The notes beneath the pieces are model-generated. The model saw nothing but the letters and a program-made list of their open reading frames with translations. It ran no database searches and was not told the DNA's origin. DNA of 64,000 nt from positions 163,503 through 227,502 of the forward strand of contig BFEA01000827.1 of assembly GCA_003427395.1 (NCBI GenBank), read 5' to 3'. This stretch comes from Chara braunii (Eukaryota; Streptophyta; Charophyceae; Charales; Characeae). Shown here piece after piece: positions 1 through 10,984 of the stretch (its first letter is position 1; the number at the start of each line of letters is the position of its first letter). The position numbers and the translations under genes were made by a program.

Positions 1-70
<70 letters not shown>

Positions 71-97
71 CTACCTACCTACCTACCTACCTATCTG
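1..97. repeat. CT microsatellite followed by CTAC repeat
   Basis: An uninterrupted CT dinucleotide run covers about 1-68 and passes directly into about seven copies of the tetranucleotide CTAC/ACCT (about 65-93). It is simple-sequence DNA at the window edge and may continue outside. From 98 to 469 I see no gene. Confidence 0.97.
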
Positions 98-469
98 TGC
101 GTCTATCTCTCTCTCACACCCACACACATATACAACACACAAACATGCAGGCAAAGAATCGATCAGCTTGCCTATAGCTACTCCAGCCTTTGCTTACAGT
201 GTATGTAGCTCTTACAGTATGTCACTTGAGCATCCGAGAAGACAGTAGCAGGGGAGTGGAGAGGATATTCGAAGGAGATCTAGCTTCGGAGCTCACAGGC
301 CAGCGCCATGCAAGCTGCACTGCTTGCTGACTCTCTGAGGCACCCTCGTTTCTGTCATTCACGCGAGCCGAGTCACGTCTCAGACGAGTAGCGTTCCCCC
401 TCATGTTCAGATCAACGCCTCCTTAACGAAAACGCAGGACAAAACTGTCCTCCTCATGCAGCAGTTATG

Positions 470-629
470 CACGATAGCTATGGAGTCCGATGAAACTGCC
501 CCCATCTTCCCCACACGAAAAGACACGATAGCTATGGAGTCCGACGAAACTGCCCCCATTCCCCACACGAAAAGACACGATAGCTATGGAGTCCGACGAA
601 ACTGGCCCCATCTTCCCCACACGAAAAGA
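470..629. repeat. Three-copy 52-54 bp tandem repeat
   Basis: Three head-to-tail units at 470-523, 524-575 and 576-629 each start with CACGATAGCTATGGAGTCCG and end with CACACGAAAAGA. Unit 2 lacks two bases, so the three copies fall in different reading frames. The long plus-strand frame across it (456-1046) has proline/serine-rich, low-complexity translation and no recognisable domain, so I do not call it a gene. Between 630 and 1169 I see nothing else. Confidence 0.93.
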
Positions 630-1169
630 GACTCCTTCGCCCCAGGATCGATGTTCACCCTTCTCCCTTCTACCGCTTTCGTTAATCCCAACGCAACCCA
701 CTGCAAATCAAGAATCTGTCGCCTCTTCGCTTGCATACACCTCGCTCTCTTCACCCACTTCGCCTGCATTGCCGCCTATAGCTACATGCCACCATCGCTA
801 AATTTCCCCGGCGCCCATCAGAGTCGATCTGCCTCTCTTCATCCACTCTGCCTCCATCGCCGCCTACAGCTAGGTGCAGCGATAGCCGATTTCCTCGGCA
901 TCCTTCACGGTAGATTTCCTTTGCTGGCTAGCAACCCCATAGCTTCAAGGTTCTTTCCTCCCCCAAATAGATACCTTCCCCCGCCCCGTACACAACTGCT
1001 CGTCGTGCTAGAGACACCATCGTACCAGCAGTACGAGTCGTCGTAATGGTTGCAGTGGGTAATATGTACTATGCTAGGTAGAAATGGGGCACAAGGAGAG
1101 AGGCGAAACCCCGGGCAAGGGGATATATTCACACTACATAGCACTTTTCAAAATGCATCCGACTCCAAT

Positions 1170-2000
1170 TACGGCCAGACCTGGATGCATCTGACCGCAA
1201 TTACGTCCATAAGTAAAAAAGTTCTTGTGTGAGTATCCCACAAGAACCGCATGAGGAACGACAAGAAAATACGATGAGGCAAGCGGATCTTACGCTCGGT
1301 AAACTCGGGAAAACAATGAAAAATAAAATAAATATATATCTTCACAAACAGAACTGCCCGGTAAACCGTAGGCAGAGAGAGAGAAGAGGACAACAAACGA
1401 GGGGCTGTGACAAACTGTTTCGTCGGAGTTTCACCGACTCATCAGGAGGCTGAACCCTAACAGTCTGCAGAATCCCCTCACTGATTACACTGTAAATGAT
1501 AATCTACCTTAACCAAAATCAAAGTAGACTATCACTCACCCACACCAGATGGAAAACTCTAGATATATATATGTATATATATTATTTTATTTGTTTTTTT
1601 TGGGAAAATGACGAAAAATAAGCACTGCGCCTTGCTCACCTCGGAGGGCAGACTCGACTGTTCCGCTGCCGGAGCCGCTCCCGCGTTCAATGGCATCTAC
1701 CCGCCGCGCGGTCATGCTCCCACACCGTCGGACCGGCGTTTATTTTATTTATTTTGTTTTTTTGTTCTGGACCATGACACAGGGTGAAGCCCTGCGCGGA
1801 GGCAAACGGGGGCAGCGTCCCACTTGCACGGACTACGAGAATCTGGCCGTTGATCTTTGCTATCTACGGTCAATATCGTTTAATTCGTGTAAGTGGGACC
1901 TAGCCCCGGATCTGGTTTACAGTCAGACTGACGGTGAGGGCGTACTCACATTGGACCTTTTCGATGCAATTGCGGTCAGATACATCCAGGTCTGGCCGTA
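1170..2000. repeat. Segment bounded by 33-bp inverted repeats
   Basis: Positions 1170-1202 and 1968-2000 are reverse complements over 33 bp with one mismatch. The left arm lies beside a second, degenerate copy of its motif (GATGCATCYGAC and CAATTACG occur twice between 1152 and 1205). A perfect 9-bp hairpin (GTTCTTGTG/CACAAGAAC) sits at 1221-1247, and the hammerhead motif at 1413-1465 is inside the segment. Frames inside have no known domain. It may be a non-autonomous DNA transposon or a pair of inverted LTR-derived fragments; no target-site duplication was found. Confidence 0.6.
1413..1465 (-). ncRNA. Hammerhead ribozyme motif, type III, partly decayed
   Basis: Read on the minus strand, the core CUGAUGA is at 1445-1439 and GAAAC at 1421-1417. 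Stem II between them is a perfect 5-bp helix (GUCGG/CCGAC) with a 7-nt loop. Stem III pairs GACUGU (1465-1460) with ACAGUU (1418-1413), leaving U at the cleavage position (1459). Stem I (1458-1446) keeps two G-C pairs but has a mismatch and wobbles, so activity is doubtful. The fold is the same permutation as the motifs near 17,000 and 55,600, with stem III open. No retroelement gene is recognisable next to it. Confidence 0.75.
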
Positions 2001-2089
2001 CTTGAAGTAAGATCCATAATTGCAGTACGATGCTTTGTCTTTCCTTTTTTTTTTTTTTTTTTTTTTTGGGAAAAAGTAAGGAATCCATT

Positions 2090-2518
2090 TTTTTTTTCTT
2101 TTTCTTTTTTTAAAAGGGCGATGGCCTTGAGGTATTATCATCGGACTAACCAGCCCAGGTAGATTCAATATTGTGTCTCAATATTGTGTCTAATCTGACA
2201 TCGGGTGGCCGTTTCAGCCGAGGGTGGCCTTGATTGCCTTCAGGGAACCCCCAGCAGGGGACACCGGCCAGGGGACAGCCGGTGGCAGAGGGACCGAGCA
2301 TCATCTGAGTGGCCAGTCGCTGTGCCTCCCCGATTACCCCTCCCCCTACGAACATCAGCAGAGACTGCTTTTTAATGCCAATTGGGGGGACCAACGTGCT
2401 ATCTCTAGGTGGCAGGCGCCAAGCATGCCCAGGAAGGTACATGAGGCCAATGGGGATTGAACCCAAGACGTCCTGAATACCACTTGCGTGCCTTACCAAC
2501 TGAGATAGGCCGCTGGAT
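2090..2518 (-). mobile_element. tRNA-derived SINE with 11-bp target duplication
   Basis: On the minus strand the head looks like a tRNA gene: a box A-like TATCTCAGTTGG (2507-2496) and a box B GGGTTCAATCC (2464-2454). A body of about 330 bp follows, ending in an A-rich tail (plus-strand T-rich 2090-2113). The element is flanked by exact 11-bp direct repeats AGGAATCCATT at 2079-2089 and 2519-2529. RNA polymerase III boxes plus the A-rich 3' end indicate LINE-mobilised insertion. It landed close to the poly(A) end of the LINE. Confidence 0.88.
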
Positions 2519-2947
2519 AGGAATCCATTATCATGAAAACACATGAGGCCGGGAAGTCCTCACAAACAACCCAGAAACTGAACTGTCACAGACTGGGACC
2601 ATTACCCAGTATTGGTAAGTTGGGGTAATCCCAACAACACTTGGCTGAGCCACATCTTAAGCCTACACATAAAAAGGGGGACCAGAGGTCTTTCGACTTG
2701 CTGGGCCACAACCATAAACAAAGGGGTGCAGAATCTTCTACAAGACAAGACCTATTCTAGCCTATAATATTCTAAAAACCCTGCCTAATTGGGCACCGTG
2801 GACCCAAGGTCCGCCTACTTCTGGGCCCTCTCGAACCTCCTATGTCCCACTTGCCTCCTACTGTGGATATTACAACCGAGTGCCCTGGTTGGTCTATCTA
2901 CTTGAGTAACCAGTCTGCAAACTGCAGCTTTCCCCCTTCGGTACTCT

Positions 2948-5900
2948 TTACCAACATATCCCCCATTCCCCAAGTCCCACTATCCCCATTCCCCAAGTCC
3001 TACTAAACCATCTTCTCCCTGGATCTGTCTCTGCTTTCCTTTGACACCTCCTTCTCCAATCTGCTGCAATAGCCAGTCTGATTTGATACTTGAAGTTGTT
3101 AACAAGCTCTTTATCTGTCATATCCTCCCCAGCCTTCCTCCAATCTCAGATTATCAGGAATCCCTCCCAACAGAACCCAGGACTTATCCCATACTAGTGC
3201 CTTATTCGATATTCTCTCCCACTGTTCCGACCACCATTTCCAAACTCGGGCCGACGCCGGACAGTCCCACCAAATGTGGATTGTTGACTCGTAGGCCCAC
3301 TGACATCTCCCACAAATGGTGTTAACTTCCGTACCTCTTGACGCTAGCCATACAGATGAAGGTGGAGGGTCGATTCGTTCTGGGCTTAACACTTCTTTCC
3401 AGGCATCCGGTATAGCATCAATTAAAGCCTGTCTTTTTTCTTCCACCTGTCTCAGGTTCCCCAGCTCAGATTTTAACTCTGTGTCCGGAATCCAGTTCCC
3501 TCTGAACTCATCCCAGATATCCCTGATTCGAGATACCCCCTTCTCGACCCAAGCCCTTCCAAAACTTCCAGCATCCCTGTCCGCTGCAAACCAACTTCCA
3601 TCAACCCTCCTTATTCTTGAGTTCTCAAACAAGATCTGGGCCAAAACTTTCTGTTTGGTTACCGGTTTGCGACTGTGATCCGGTTTCACCGTCCGCCATG
3701 CCTTTAGGTAGCCAGCCCAAAGTTCCGAGACAACTGGTCTCCGCAGGTAAGAATAGATCCAGACGCAGGCCCAAATGTCATCGACCCTGGTAAGGTGCCA
3801 GCTCCTCATCAGTGCTTGCTCTGCCAACCGCAACCAATGCTCATTGGTGGTTGTTGAGAGTGCCTTCACCAGCTAGGAAGCCAATAAAGCGGTGTTTTGT
3901 TTACCTGGGTCTTTCAGCCCCAACCCTCCTTCCTGTCTTTTATGACAGATCGTATTCCAAGCCACCTTGACCATATGACCCTCCGATTCTGAACCAAATG
4001 GCTTCCAAATAAACCTTGAAGCTCTCCTCTTCACCACTGCCTTCGTCCTACCTCCCAAAGGTCTAACCTTCCCCACATACCATAACAGGGCTAATAGCGC
4101 TGCATTCACGACAAGAGCTCTTCCCATAAGAGAAAGATGAGGGGCCTTGCCCCATGTAGAGAATTTGTGCAATGTCTTCTGTTGTAATAGTTCGTCCTGG
4201 TCTGTAGCACAAGAGAGCAAAACCACTTGTACTCCAAGGAACCATTCAGATTGGTCTACTGCCACCCTTCTCATTCCCCACTGTACTTGTAAGGTATAAG
4301 TGGTAGGGAGCAGGTACACAGACTTTCCCCAGTTAATCGCGGCTTCCGACTTTTCCTCATACTCTCGCAAAAACTCCCTGAGGGCCGACAGCGAGGCATC
4401 CGTATTAGCGACTACTGCAAAAAGATCATCAGTAAGTGCTTTAACTCTACAGTCTCTCCGTCCTGTTGGTAACCCCAGAATCTCCTGGTTCGCTCGGATG
4501 TTACTGAGGAAAGTTTCCAGCTGAACAACAAACAGCAACGGAGTCAGGGGACAGCCCTGGCAGAGTGACCTCGAGAGATTGAAGTTCCTTGAGAAATGGT
4601 CGTTAATCATGACCGACGCAGTGGAGTGCGAGTACATAATGATGACCCATCTGCGGAAGTTCTCCCCGAATCCCAACCATCGGAGAGACGTTAAAACGTA
4701 TGACCAATTAACACGGTCATACGCCTTCTCCATGTCTAACAGCAGAATGACGTAGTCCAAGTTCTCCATCTGTACCGTTTCCATGGCCTCGATTGTTGTG
4801 ATGATATTGACGAAGATCGAACGCCCCTTGACGAAGGCTGTCTGGTCATCCAGAATTAACTCCGGTAAGTACTTGGCCACTCTGCGCGCAAGAATTTTGA
4901 CCAAAATCTTGTAAGCAACATTCAAAAGTGAAATCGGACGTCAGTTGCGAATTTCACTCTTATCTCCCTTTTTAAACAGCACTGAGATGATTCCATTGCA
5001 GACATTTTTAGGAAGCAGGCCTCCCGTGAGTACTTCGTTATAAATTTTCACTAAGTCTTTTCCTAGGGTCTGCCAGAACGTGGAGTAGAACTCCACCGGC
5101 AGTCCGTCATCCCCGGGGGCCTTCCCCCTTGCCATAGTCCCCAGAGTCGTTCTTGCTTCTTCTTCCGTAATGGGCCTGTCCAGATCCAGTCTTCCATGTT
5201 GTGGTAACCTTACTGTCAGATTGCACCAGTGCAAACTACTTGCTGCCAGGTCTGTATCGGCTCCTTCCCCCGGTCTCCTGGACGTGAGAATGTCCTGATA
5301 ATAGCACGTTGCATAATTACACAGATCTAACGGCTTGATAGCTTTGGGCTCTGAGTCGCAGAATGGGTGCGCAAGTTCCTTCATAATCTGTGCAGATCTC
5401 CTTGGAAGCAAGCGCTGGAAAGAATCCTTAGACATTCTATCATAAACTGTCAAACCTTTGACCTTTAACCTTTCCACCCAGATCTCTTCTTTCTCTTGCT
5501 GAAGCTTATCCCAGTCGCTCAACCTCCTCGCCCGTTCTCTCCCCCACGTTTCTTTTGAAATCGGATGCGCGCGCATACGCATCTCTGCGTATTCCACCTT
5601 CCTCCTACATTGCCGTTCCTCCTTATTCCGCTCCAAGGCAAGCATTTTTGGGAAGGCATTGAGCATGTTTGAAATGATCTTCGAGCCGATTTCCCACCAA
5701 TCTGTTAACGACCCAAACTGATCTTTCCTAGATGACCACCTTCCCCAGAAGTCTGTAACCCACTGTCTGATGTTTGGATCCGCCAAATTCTCGGTATTTA
5801 ACCGAAAGTAACCTTTCCCTTTTGGCTGTTCCTCTCCTATCCGAAAGTCCGCAATTACTGGACAGTGATCTGAGACAGGCTGGTTTGGTTCTCCACCCTA

Positions 5901-6539
5901 ATCAGTGCTTCGAATCCTGCCTCATTGGTTAGGATGAAGTCCAAACGTTTCCCTCTATCTCAATGTGAATACCACGTAAAGCCTGGATCAGATGGGTGTG
6001 TTAGCTTATACGGGTCATGCAAACTATGATCTGACATGAAATTTGTCAAAGACATAATCGCCCTAGCATTATCCCTCGCACCGATCCTTTTATTATCGTC
6101 CAAGGTTTGATTCCAATCTCCAAGGATTATCCACATTAGGTAGACTGAATGGGAGATCTCTCAGAAATCCTTCCCTCTCCCTTCTACTCACTGGTGCATA
6201 CACAGTAGCGACGGCCCACGTTTCATCACCTATTTCCAACGTCAGCCACGCCCACCTACCCCATAGATCAACGTAGTAATCTATGATATGAGGGCTGAGA
6301 TCTCTGTGAATTAGAAGAGCAACCCCTCCACAGGATCCTTGGGCTGGGGACCAAATCTGAGGTCCATCCCACCAATTACCTAACTTCTGGATCTTCCCTT
6401 CATTTAGCTTGGTCTCCTGCAGACACATAACCGACACCCGGTTGTCATGAACCCATTTCTTCAATCTCTGCTTTTTCCTCTTACTGGTCGTATCCCCCAA
6501 GCCGCACACGTTCTACGTGGCTACTGTTAGTTTAGCCAT
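2948..6539 (-). pseudogene. LINE ORF2: endonuclease and reverse transcriptase, broken
   Basis: The APE-type endonuclease (about 6539-5790) shows QETKL, VYAP, GDWNQ and SDHCPV motifs. The reverse transcriptase (about 5300-3900) shows KAYDRVNW (motif A), QGCPLTP (motif B) and a TDD in place of the usual ADD (motif C). A C-terminal zf-RVT zinc finger has CGRC then H and C (about 3330-3260). The start ATG is at 6539-6537, and its first 8 nt overlap the end of ORF1. In-frame stops are at 6513 (TAG), 5963 (TGA), 4941 (TGA) and 3873 (TAG); each falls where tryptophan is expected, for example the ATW-N motif at the endonuclease N-terminus and N-W-RPISL before the RT. Frameshifts lie near 6105, 5880 and 3130. 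After the last one the frame runs on to TAA at 2948. The element cannot make ORF2 as read. Confidence 0.93.
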
Positions 6540-8577
6540 TTATCCGTACCCCTCCTGTCGATTGGATATGAGAAGGACCAGATCTGTGCAGATCACTTGC
6601 TCCCGTCATTGGATCTGTTGGCCAAGGTCGCGTCAGAGCATCCTTCACGAAAGACGAGTCTAGACGTTTGTCCTTATGAAGCCTGATTTTTAACTCGACC
6701 AAACACTCCGCTGTTAGACGAGGGGCAATTGCAAACTTGCCAAGTTCCTGCTTCCTGCCTTCTGCAAACCAGGCCAGCGAGGCCTGTCTCAAGCCCAGTC
6801 TTTCCAGATTGGTGAGATCGTCGGACGTGAATCTGGCATCAATCAGGGGCACGAACAGCTTAACCTTGTGGCCGTCCACTTCTGTGATGATTCTGGCCAT
6901 CGGGCACTCCGAAATCAGGCGCGCAGCAAAATACTTGAGAAAAAGTGACACTAGAGCTTGATTGATCACCTGAGGAGAGGGCGCGTCCGAGACCCTTATC
7001 GAGAGAAGTGTCAGTGGACTTGTCGCAGTATGCCAAGCAATTATCCAAAAACCGCTCCTGTTGGCCGTGATGACCAATGGGAGAAGAATTTGCTCCATGT
7101 CCGTGAGCTGACTCTTCACAACTGAAGTAAGTCTCCTGTCCCGCGTAGTTTTCCTCCCCGAGGTTGCTATCGAAGTACTCTGATCTGGCGAGTGAGCCGA
7201 AGATTCTCCCGATGCTTCCGTTCTCAACTCTTTCACCGACGACATACTTGGACGTCGTTGTTTCCCAGCATGCTTCAGCTTCGATTGGGAGTCCAACGCG
7301 ACTTGTGACGATGGAGTGACTTGACTGCCGCCTTGGTCTCCTCCCTGGCTACCTATCTCCTGCTGGGCGGCTTGCCCGCTGCTCTGACCTTGATTGAGTG
7401 TTCTCCGTTCATCCTGATGCATTCTTCCTGAAGTCGAAGTGCCGCCTAGGCCTGTTCCCGTATGCAGAGGTCTCGGATCCCCAGCCCATGCTCCTGGCTG
7501 ATATGCTTGGAACGCCGACTGGCCCTGCGCGCAATTTGTCTGCTGACTCTGACTGACCTGACCATGACTCTGCTACACCACACCGCCTGCCGGATATGAT
7601 AGACCACCACCTCCAAACAGGTTTGGTGGTATCCCATAATTTGGCCAACCGCCATTAAAGCAGGGGATTCCCCCCTGCAGATTCGGCCCTTGCATTGTCG
7701 CCATCATTTGGATGAGATTCGCCATTGACGGGCTTGGTTGCAAAGCTCCTCCTGGTGAAAACATTGGATTCACCGTTGTGTGCTGGAAGCCTGCCGGAGC
7801 GCTGCTCATCGTTGGACCTCCTTGAGGCGGCAATGGGCCTAACGGCCCCTGATAGGAGTTCCTTCGTTCTCCTCTTCTACCAGTCCCTGACTGTGCTGGA
7901 GAGGCCTGCCTATGCGAAATATTATTATTGTCGCCGCCACCTCTGTTCTGCGACCTATCATTCCTTCGACACTCTGATTCCACATGAAAGAACTGCTTGC
8001 AGATACGACACTTTGGAGTCGAGGAACACGCCAACTTAACCTCCAGTTCATCTCCCTTCGAGGTTATTACCCATAACTTATCTTTCATATTACTTCTTGC
8101 TTCGTCGAAGATATCAAATCTTGCATTCACCAGTGCAGGTCTCGGCACATCCGTGTCCGGTGGGTGGGCCAACACTATTTTTTTGTGCTCGTCCTCTTGC
8201 CTCCTCAACTCTTTGAATTCTGCTTTCGTCATCCATGGCTTGAATATAATTTTATAATTAACATTTCTTATCGAAATTTCCACACCTCCCTCGTTGATCA
8301 TAAATTTGGCTACCTCCCTCAACTTGGCGACATACGACAAAGCGTTTGGACCTTCTATTTTAACTCTTCCCCCCCTGACTTCGCGTGGAAAACGTTCACT
8401 CCCAATCACCCAGCTGTCCTCAAAGACTCTGATAATATCGTCCTTCACCTTCTTCAGGAGGAACCGAGCATTCTCTTTGAAGATTACCGAAACCGTCCTT
8501 TCTTTGAACCATTTTATCTTGATTTTATCCAAGAAGGTATTGAGCGTGAATCTGGCTTCTCTGCCTTGTATTGACAT
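6532..8577 (-). pseudogene. LINE ORF1: RNA-binding Gag-like protein
   Basis: One frame from ATG 8577 to TAA 6532 with a single internal TAG at 7573. The first 190 residues form a globular basic region of the kind found in plant LINE ORF1 proteins. A CCHC zinc knuckle follows (CRICKQFFHVESEC; spacing C-x2-C-x4-H-x4-C), then a Gly/Asn/Pro/Gln-rich stretch. After the TAG the frame continues through a Q/S-rich segment into a second conserved block (about 7100-6560). Its stop overlaps the ORF2 start in ATGGCTAA, which suggests translational coupling or reinitiation. The protein would coat LINE RNA in ribonucleoprotein particles. Whether the TAG replaced Q or W cannot be told from this copy. Confidence 0.85.
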
Positions 8578-9919
8578 CTCCCCCGGGTCCAGATTCGTCG
8601 GGTAGACACGTCATCGAAGCATAGGGTTAATAACCCTCTTATGCGCTCCATTAAGTCTCCGGGACTCGACCGCCGCTGCATCACCATTGCGAAAAAGGTA
8701 GCAGACCGTCGTTCCCACAACCATCTGAAAGAAGTGAAGACAAAGGTGATCAAGTTAAAACTAAGTATTACTAAAACACTTGTCTTCCTTCTGACCCGTG
8801 CTTCTTATAGCACGGCCAGCCACATCGGGAGTATCTAAATACACTCCGTTTGGCTAGTAGGACACGAACTGGGCTGCTTGTGGCACCAGTTCCCCATACG
8901 TCAGTGGCTCCTAGAATGACCACCAAAGGAGTGCTATAGCAGTTTCTCCTTACAGCAAGGCATCAAGAACTTAAAGTCCTTTCGTGAAGATGCTTTTATT
9001 TATCCCCCTAGGAGGTGGTCTAGGATACCCCTCGTCCTCGTCCGAGTGAACCTCGAAACTCAAAAGTCGGGCTGGTTCCACCGGAACAGCATGGTACCCC
9101 CCTACAAAGCGGTTCACTCTGAGTCGATAATAGGGCCGGCCCCTAAGGCAACGAACCCCCGCCTAAGATGCCTCCTAGGAAAAATAAAAAACATCTATAC
9201 GGCGGACAAAGAAACTCTTGCTGCCTGATGTTAGGAGCAACTTAGACGAAGAAAAAAAAATTGTAAGAAAAGAGTCATTCAGACGGACAGGCGTAGATAT
9301 AAAGGGTCATTTGGGAAAGAAATAATGACCTTGGGAAAATAGTCTAGACAGACAGCCGTAGATAGAAAGGGTCATTCAGGAAAGAAATGATGACCTTGGA
9401 AAAAAAGTCTAAGTTCAATTGCATTCCTCTTCTTTGTGCCCGCTTCATTTTCGTCGTCTTCTTTTCCTTTTAGTTTACACGCACTCATAAGTAAAGAGGT
9501 GAGAAAACAACCATTCTTTCACCATCATCTCCCTCATCTATCTCATCCCACATGTCGTACCTGCAGTCAAAGTCAGATCACACATAGACCACCATACATT
9601 CCTTTGCCATCGTCAGACTCCCCGTCATACCTGCAAATACACATTTTCCTTTTCCTTTCCAATGAACGTTCAGAGAGTTAAGGTCAAGCAAGTGCGGGTT
9701 CACACATGTGTGAAGGGAAATGAATCAGGTTAACTGACCTTGAGTGAACTTTGAACGGTACACTCAAGAAGACCGTATAAATTTTTTGCCCTTTTGACGA
9801 GAAGGTCGTCGCACCCAGTTGTCAGCAAAGTGATCGACACCACTTCCTTTGACGACCGCTTGTCAGGGTACCCTCTCAACACAGATCACCTTGCAATAAT
9901 ATGGTAACGTTTATGCACT

Positions 9920-10155
9920 ACCGCTGTTCAAACCGGAGTTGCCGCCGCAAAAATCGAGCTGCACTTCCTCACTACCGCTGTAAAAATCGGAGTCGCCGCC
10001 GCAAAATTTTGGCAGCACTTTCGTACCGCTGCCGAAAAAAAAACCGCGTCGCCGCCTCAGAATTTCGGCAGCACTTTCGTACTAGTGCCGTAAAAAGCCA
10101 TGTCGCCGCTGCAGAATTTCGACAACACTTCCGTACCGCTGCCGTAAAAAACAGC
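9920..10155. repeat. 51-58 bp minisatellite inside LTR U3
   Basis: About four degenerate units, each containing AATTTCGGCAGCACTTTCGT followed by ACCGCTGCCG and then TCGCCGCCGC. The same array is present in LTR X2 (53,946-54,180). The sub-motif GGCAGCRCTT also heads the longer tandem units in the other LTR family (12,890-13,215). Translated frames here are Arg/Cys-rich artefacts. Confidence 0.85.
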
Positions 10156-10166
10156 AGGCCAAAATT

Positions 10167-10984
10167 AGTAAAATTTGGGCTTCAGGCCCAAATTTTACTG
10201 TGCCGCACTGCCGTAGTCCCGCAGCGTCACTGGGTCTGTCCCGTGGGACCAGCACCAGCCAGAGGGGAGGGGAGCAGAGTGTTCCTTGCCTTGGTTATGG
10301 CTGCCTAACTCTCCTCCTTGCACTCATCTGCAGATCTTCAGCCTCTCCTCACGTTGCCTCAGGCAGCAGCTCCAACAGCCAGCAACACTCAAGTGTGCTC
10401 GTCATACACTGGCATCACGAGTGCATTGTGTGGCAGCTAGGAGGCAACTGCCTGTTTTATATTGGCTGAGAAGGGCTGGACGTCAATCCAGTCCCCAGGC
10501 AAAATCGCGGGCTCACTGTGAGCCCTTGATCTGGCCAGGATCCAGGGTTGGCTGTGGCCGCACCACAGCCACAGCCTCAGTGTGGGGCAGTTTCTTTAAC
10601 TGCCCTATTTTATTTTTATTTTTCTTTCTCTCAGCTATTTGGGAATCTCACGAGATAGCTGGGTTTCTTCCATTTCCAAAACTTTTTTTCTTTTATTTTT
10701 CTGATAAGGGGTTGGAAAGATATAACCCCTTACAGTTTGATGTATTTGGATCTTTTTCCCAGGGCAGATACATCGGGGAAAAGGCTGCACCTAGTCTTTT
10801 TCTTAGCGGCCCTTCAATTTTCAGGCTCCCTTAAAAAACGGGAGCCTGACAGTTACCTCTGGCAGAGGTAGAACCACGTGAGGACAAGTGTCCTCACAAA
10901 AATAAAGAAGAAATAAACAAAAAGAAAAAGAAAATTTAAAAACTGCATGTGCCTGGCCATTCTCTCGGCCAGGTTCATGCAGTT
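10167..10984. other. Array of perfect stem-loops in LTR U3
   Basis: Consecutive, non-overlapping inverted repeats with different stems: 10167-10199 (14 bp, loop 5), 10509-10525 (GGGCTCAC/GTGAGCCC), 10550-10570 (GGCTGTGG/CCACAGCC), 10585-10605 (GGGCAGTT/AACTGCCC), 10705-10732 (TAAGGGGTT/AACCCCTTA), 10752-10784 (9 bp with one wobble), 10821-10849 (TCAGGCTCCC/GGGAGCCTGA), 10854-10870 (TACCTC/GAGGTA), 10878-10897 (GTGAGGAC/GTCCTCAC) and 10941-10984 (9 bp plus 7 bp). X2 keeps most of them, some eroded. Function unknown. Confidence 0.85.

Larger units (their letters stand above)
2045..8645 (-). mobile_element. LINE retrotransposon with two ORFs
   Basis: A minus-strand non-LTR retrotransposon of about 6.2 kb, not counting the nested SINE. 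The 23-T run at 2045-2067 is its poly(A) tail seen from the plus strand. The 3' UTR runs from about 2947 down to 2068, ORF2 is 2948-6539 and ORF1 is 6532-8577. The 5' UTR is only about 70 nt, because LTR homology (to 52,736 onward) begins at about 8646. The 5' end therefore lies inside the U3 reading frame of LTR X1. I could not find a target-site duplication: the bases left of the tail do not match those right of 8645, so one flank may have been rearranged. Confidence 0.88.

Noticed and set aside
456-1046. 196-codon plus-strand frame as a gene
   Set aside because: It begins in a tandem repeat whose units are in different frames, is P/S-rich and has no domain.
2026-8680. Target-site duplication of the LINE
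   Set aside because: Bases left of the poly(T) at 2045 do not match those right of about 8645; no repeat of useful length was found.
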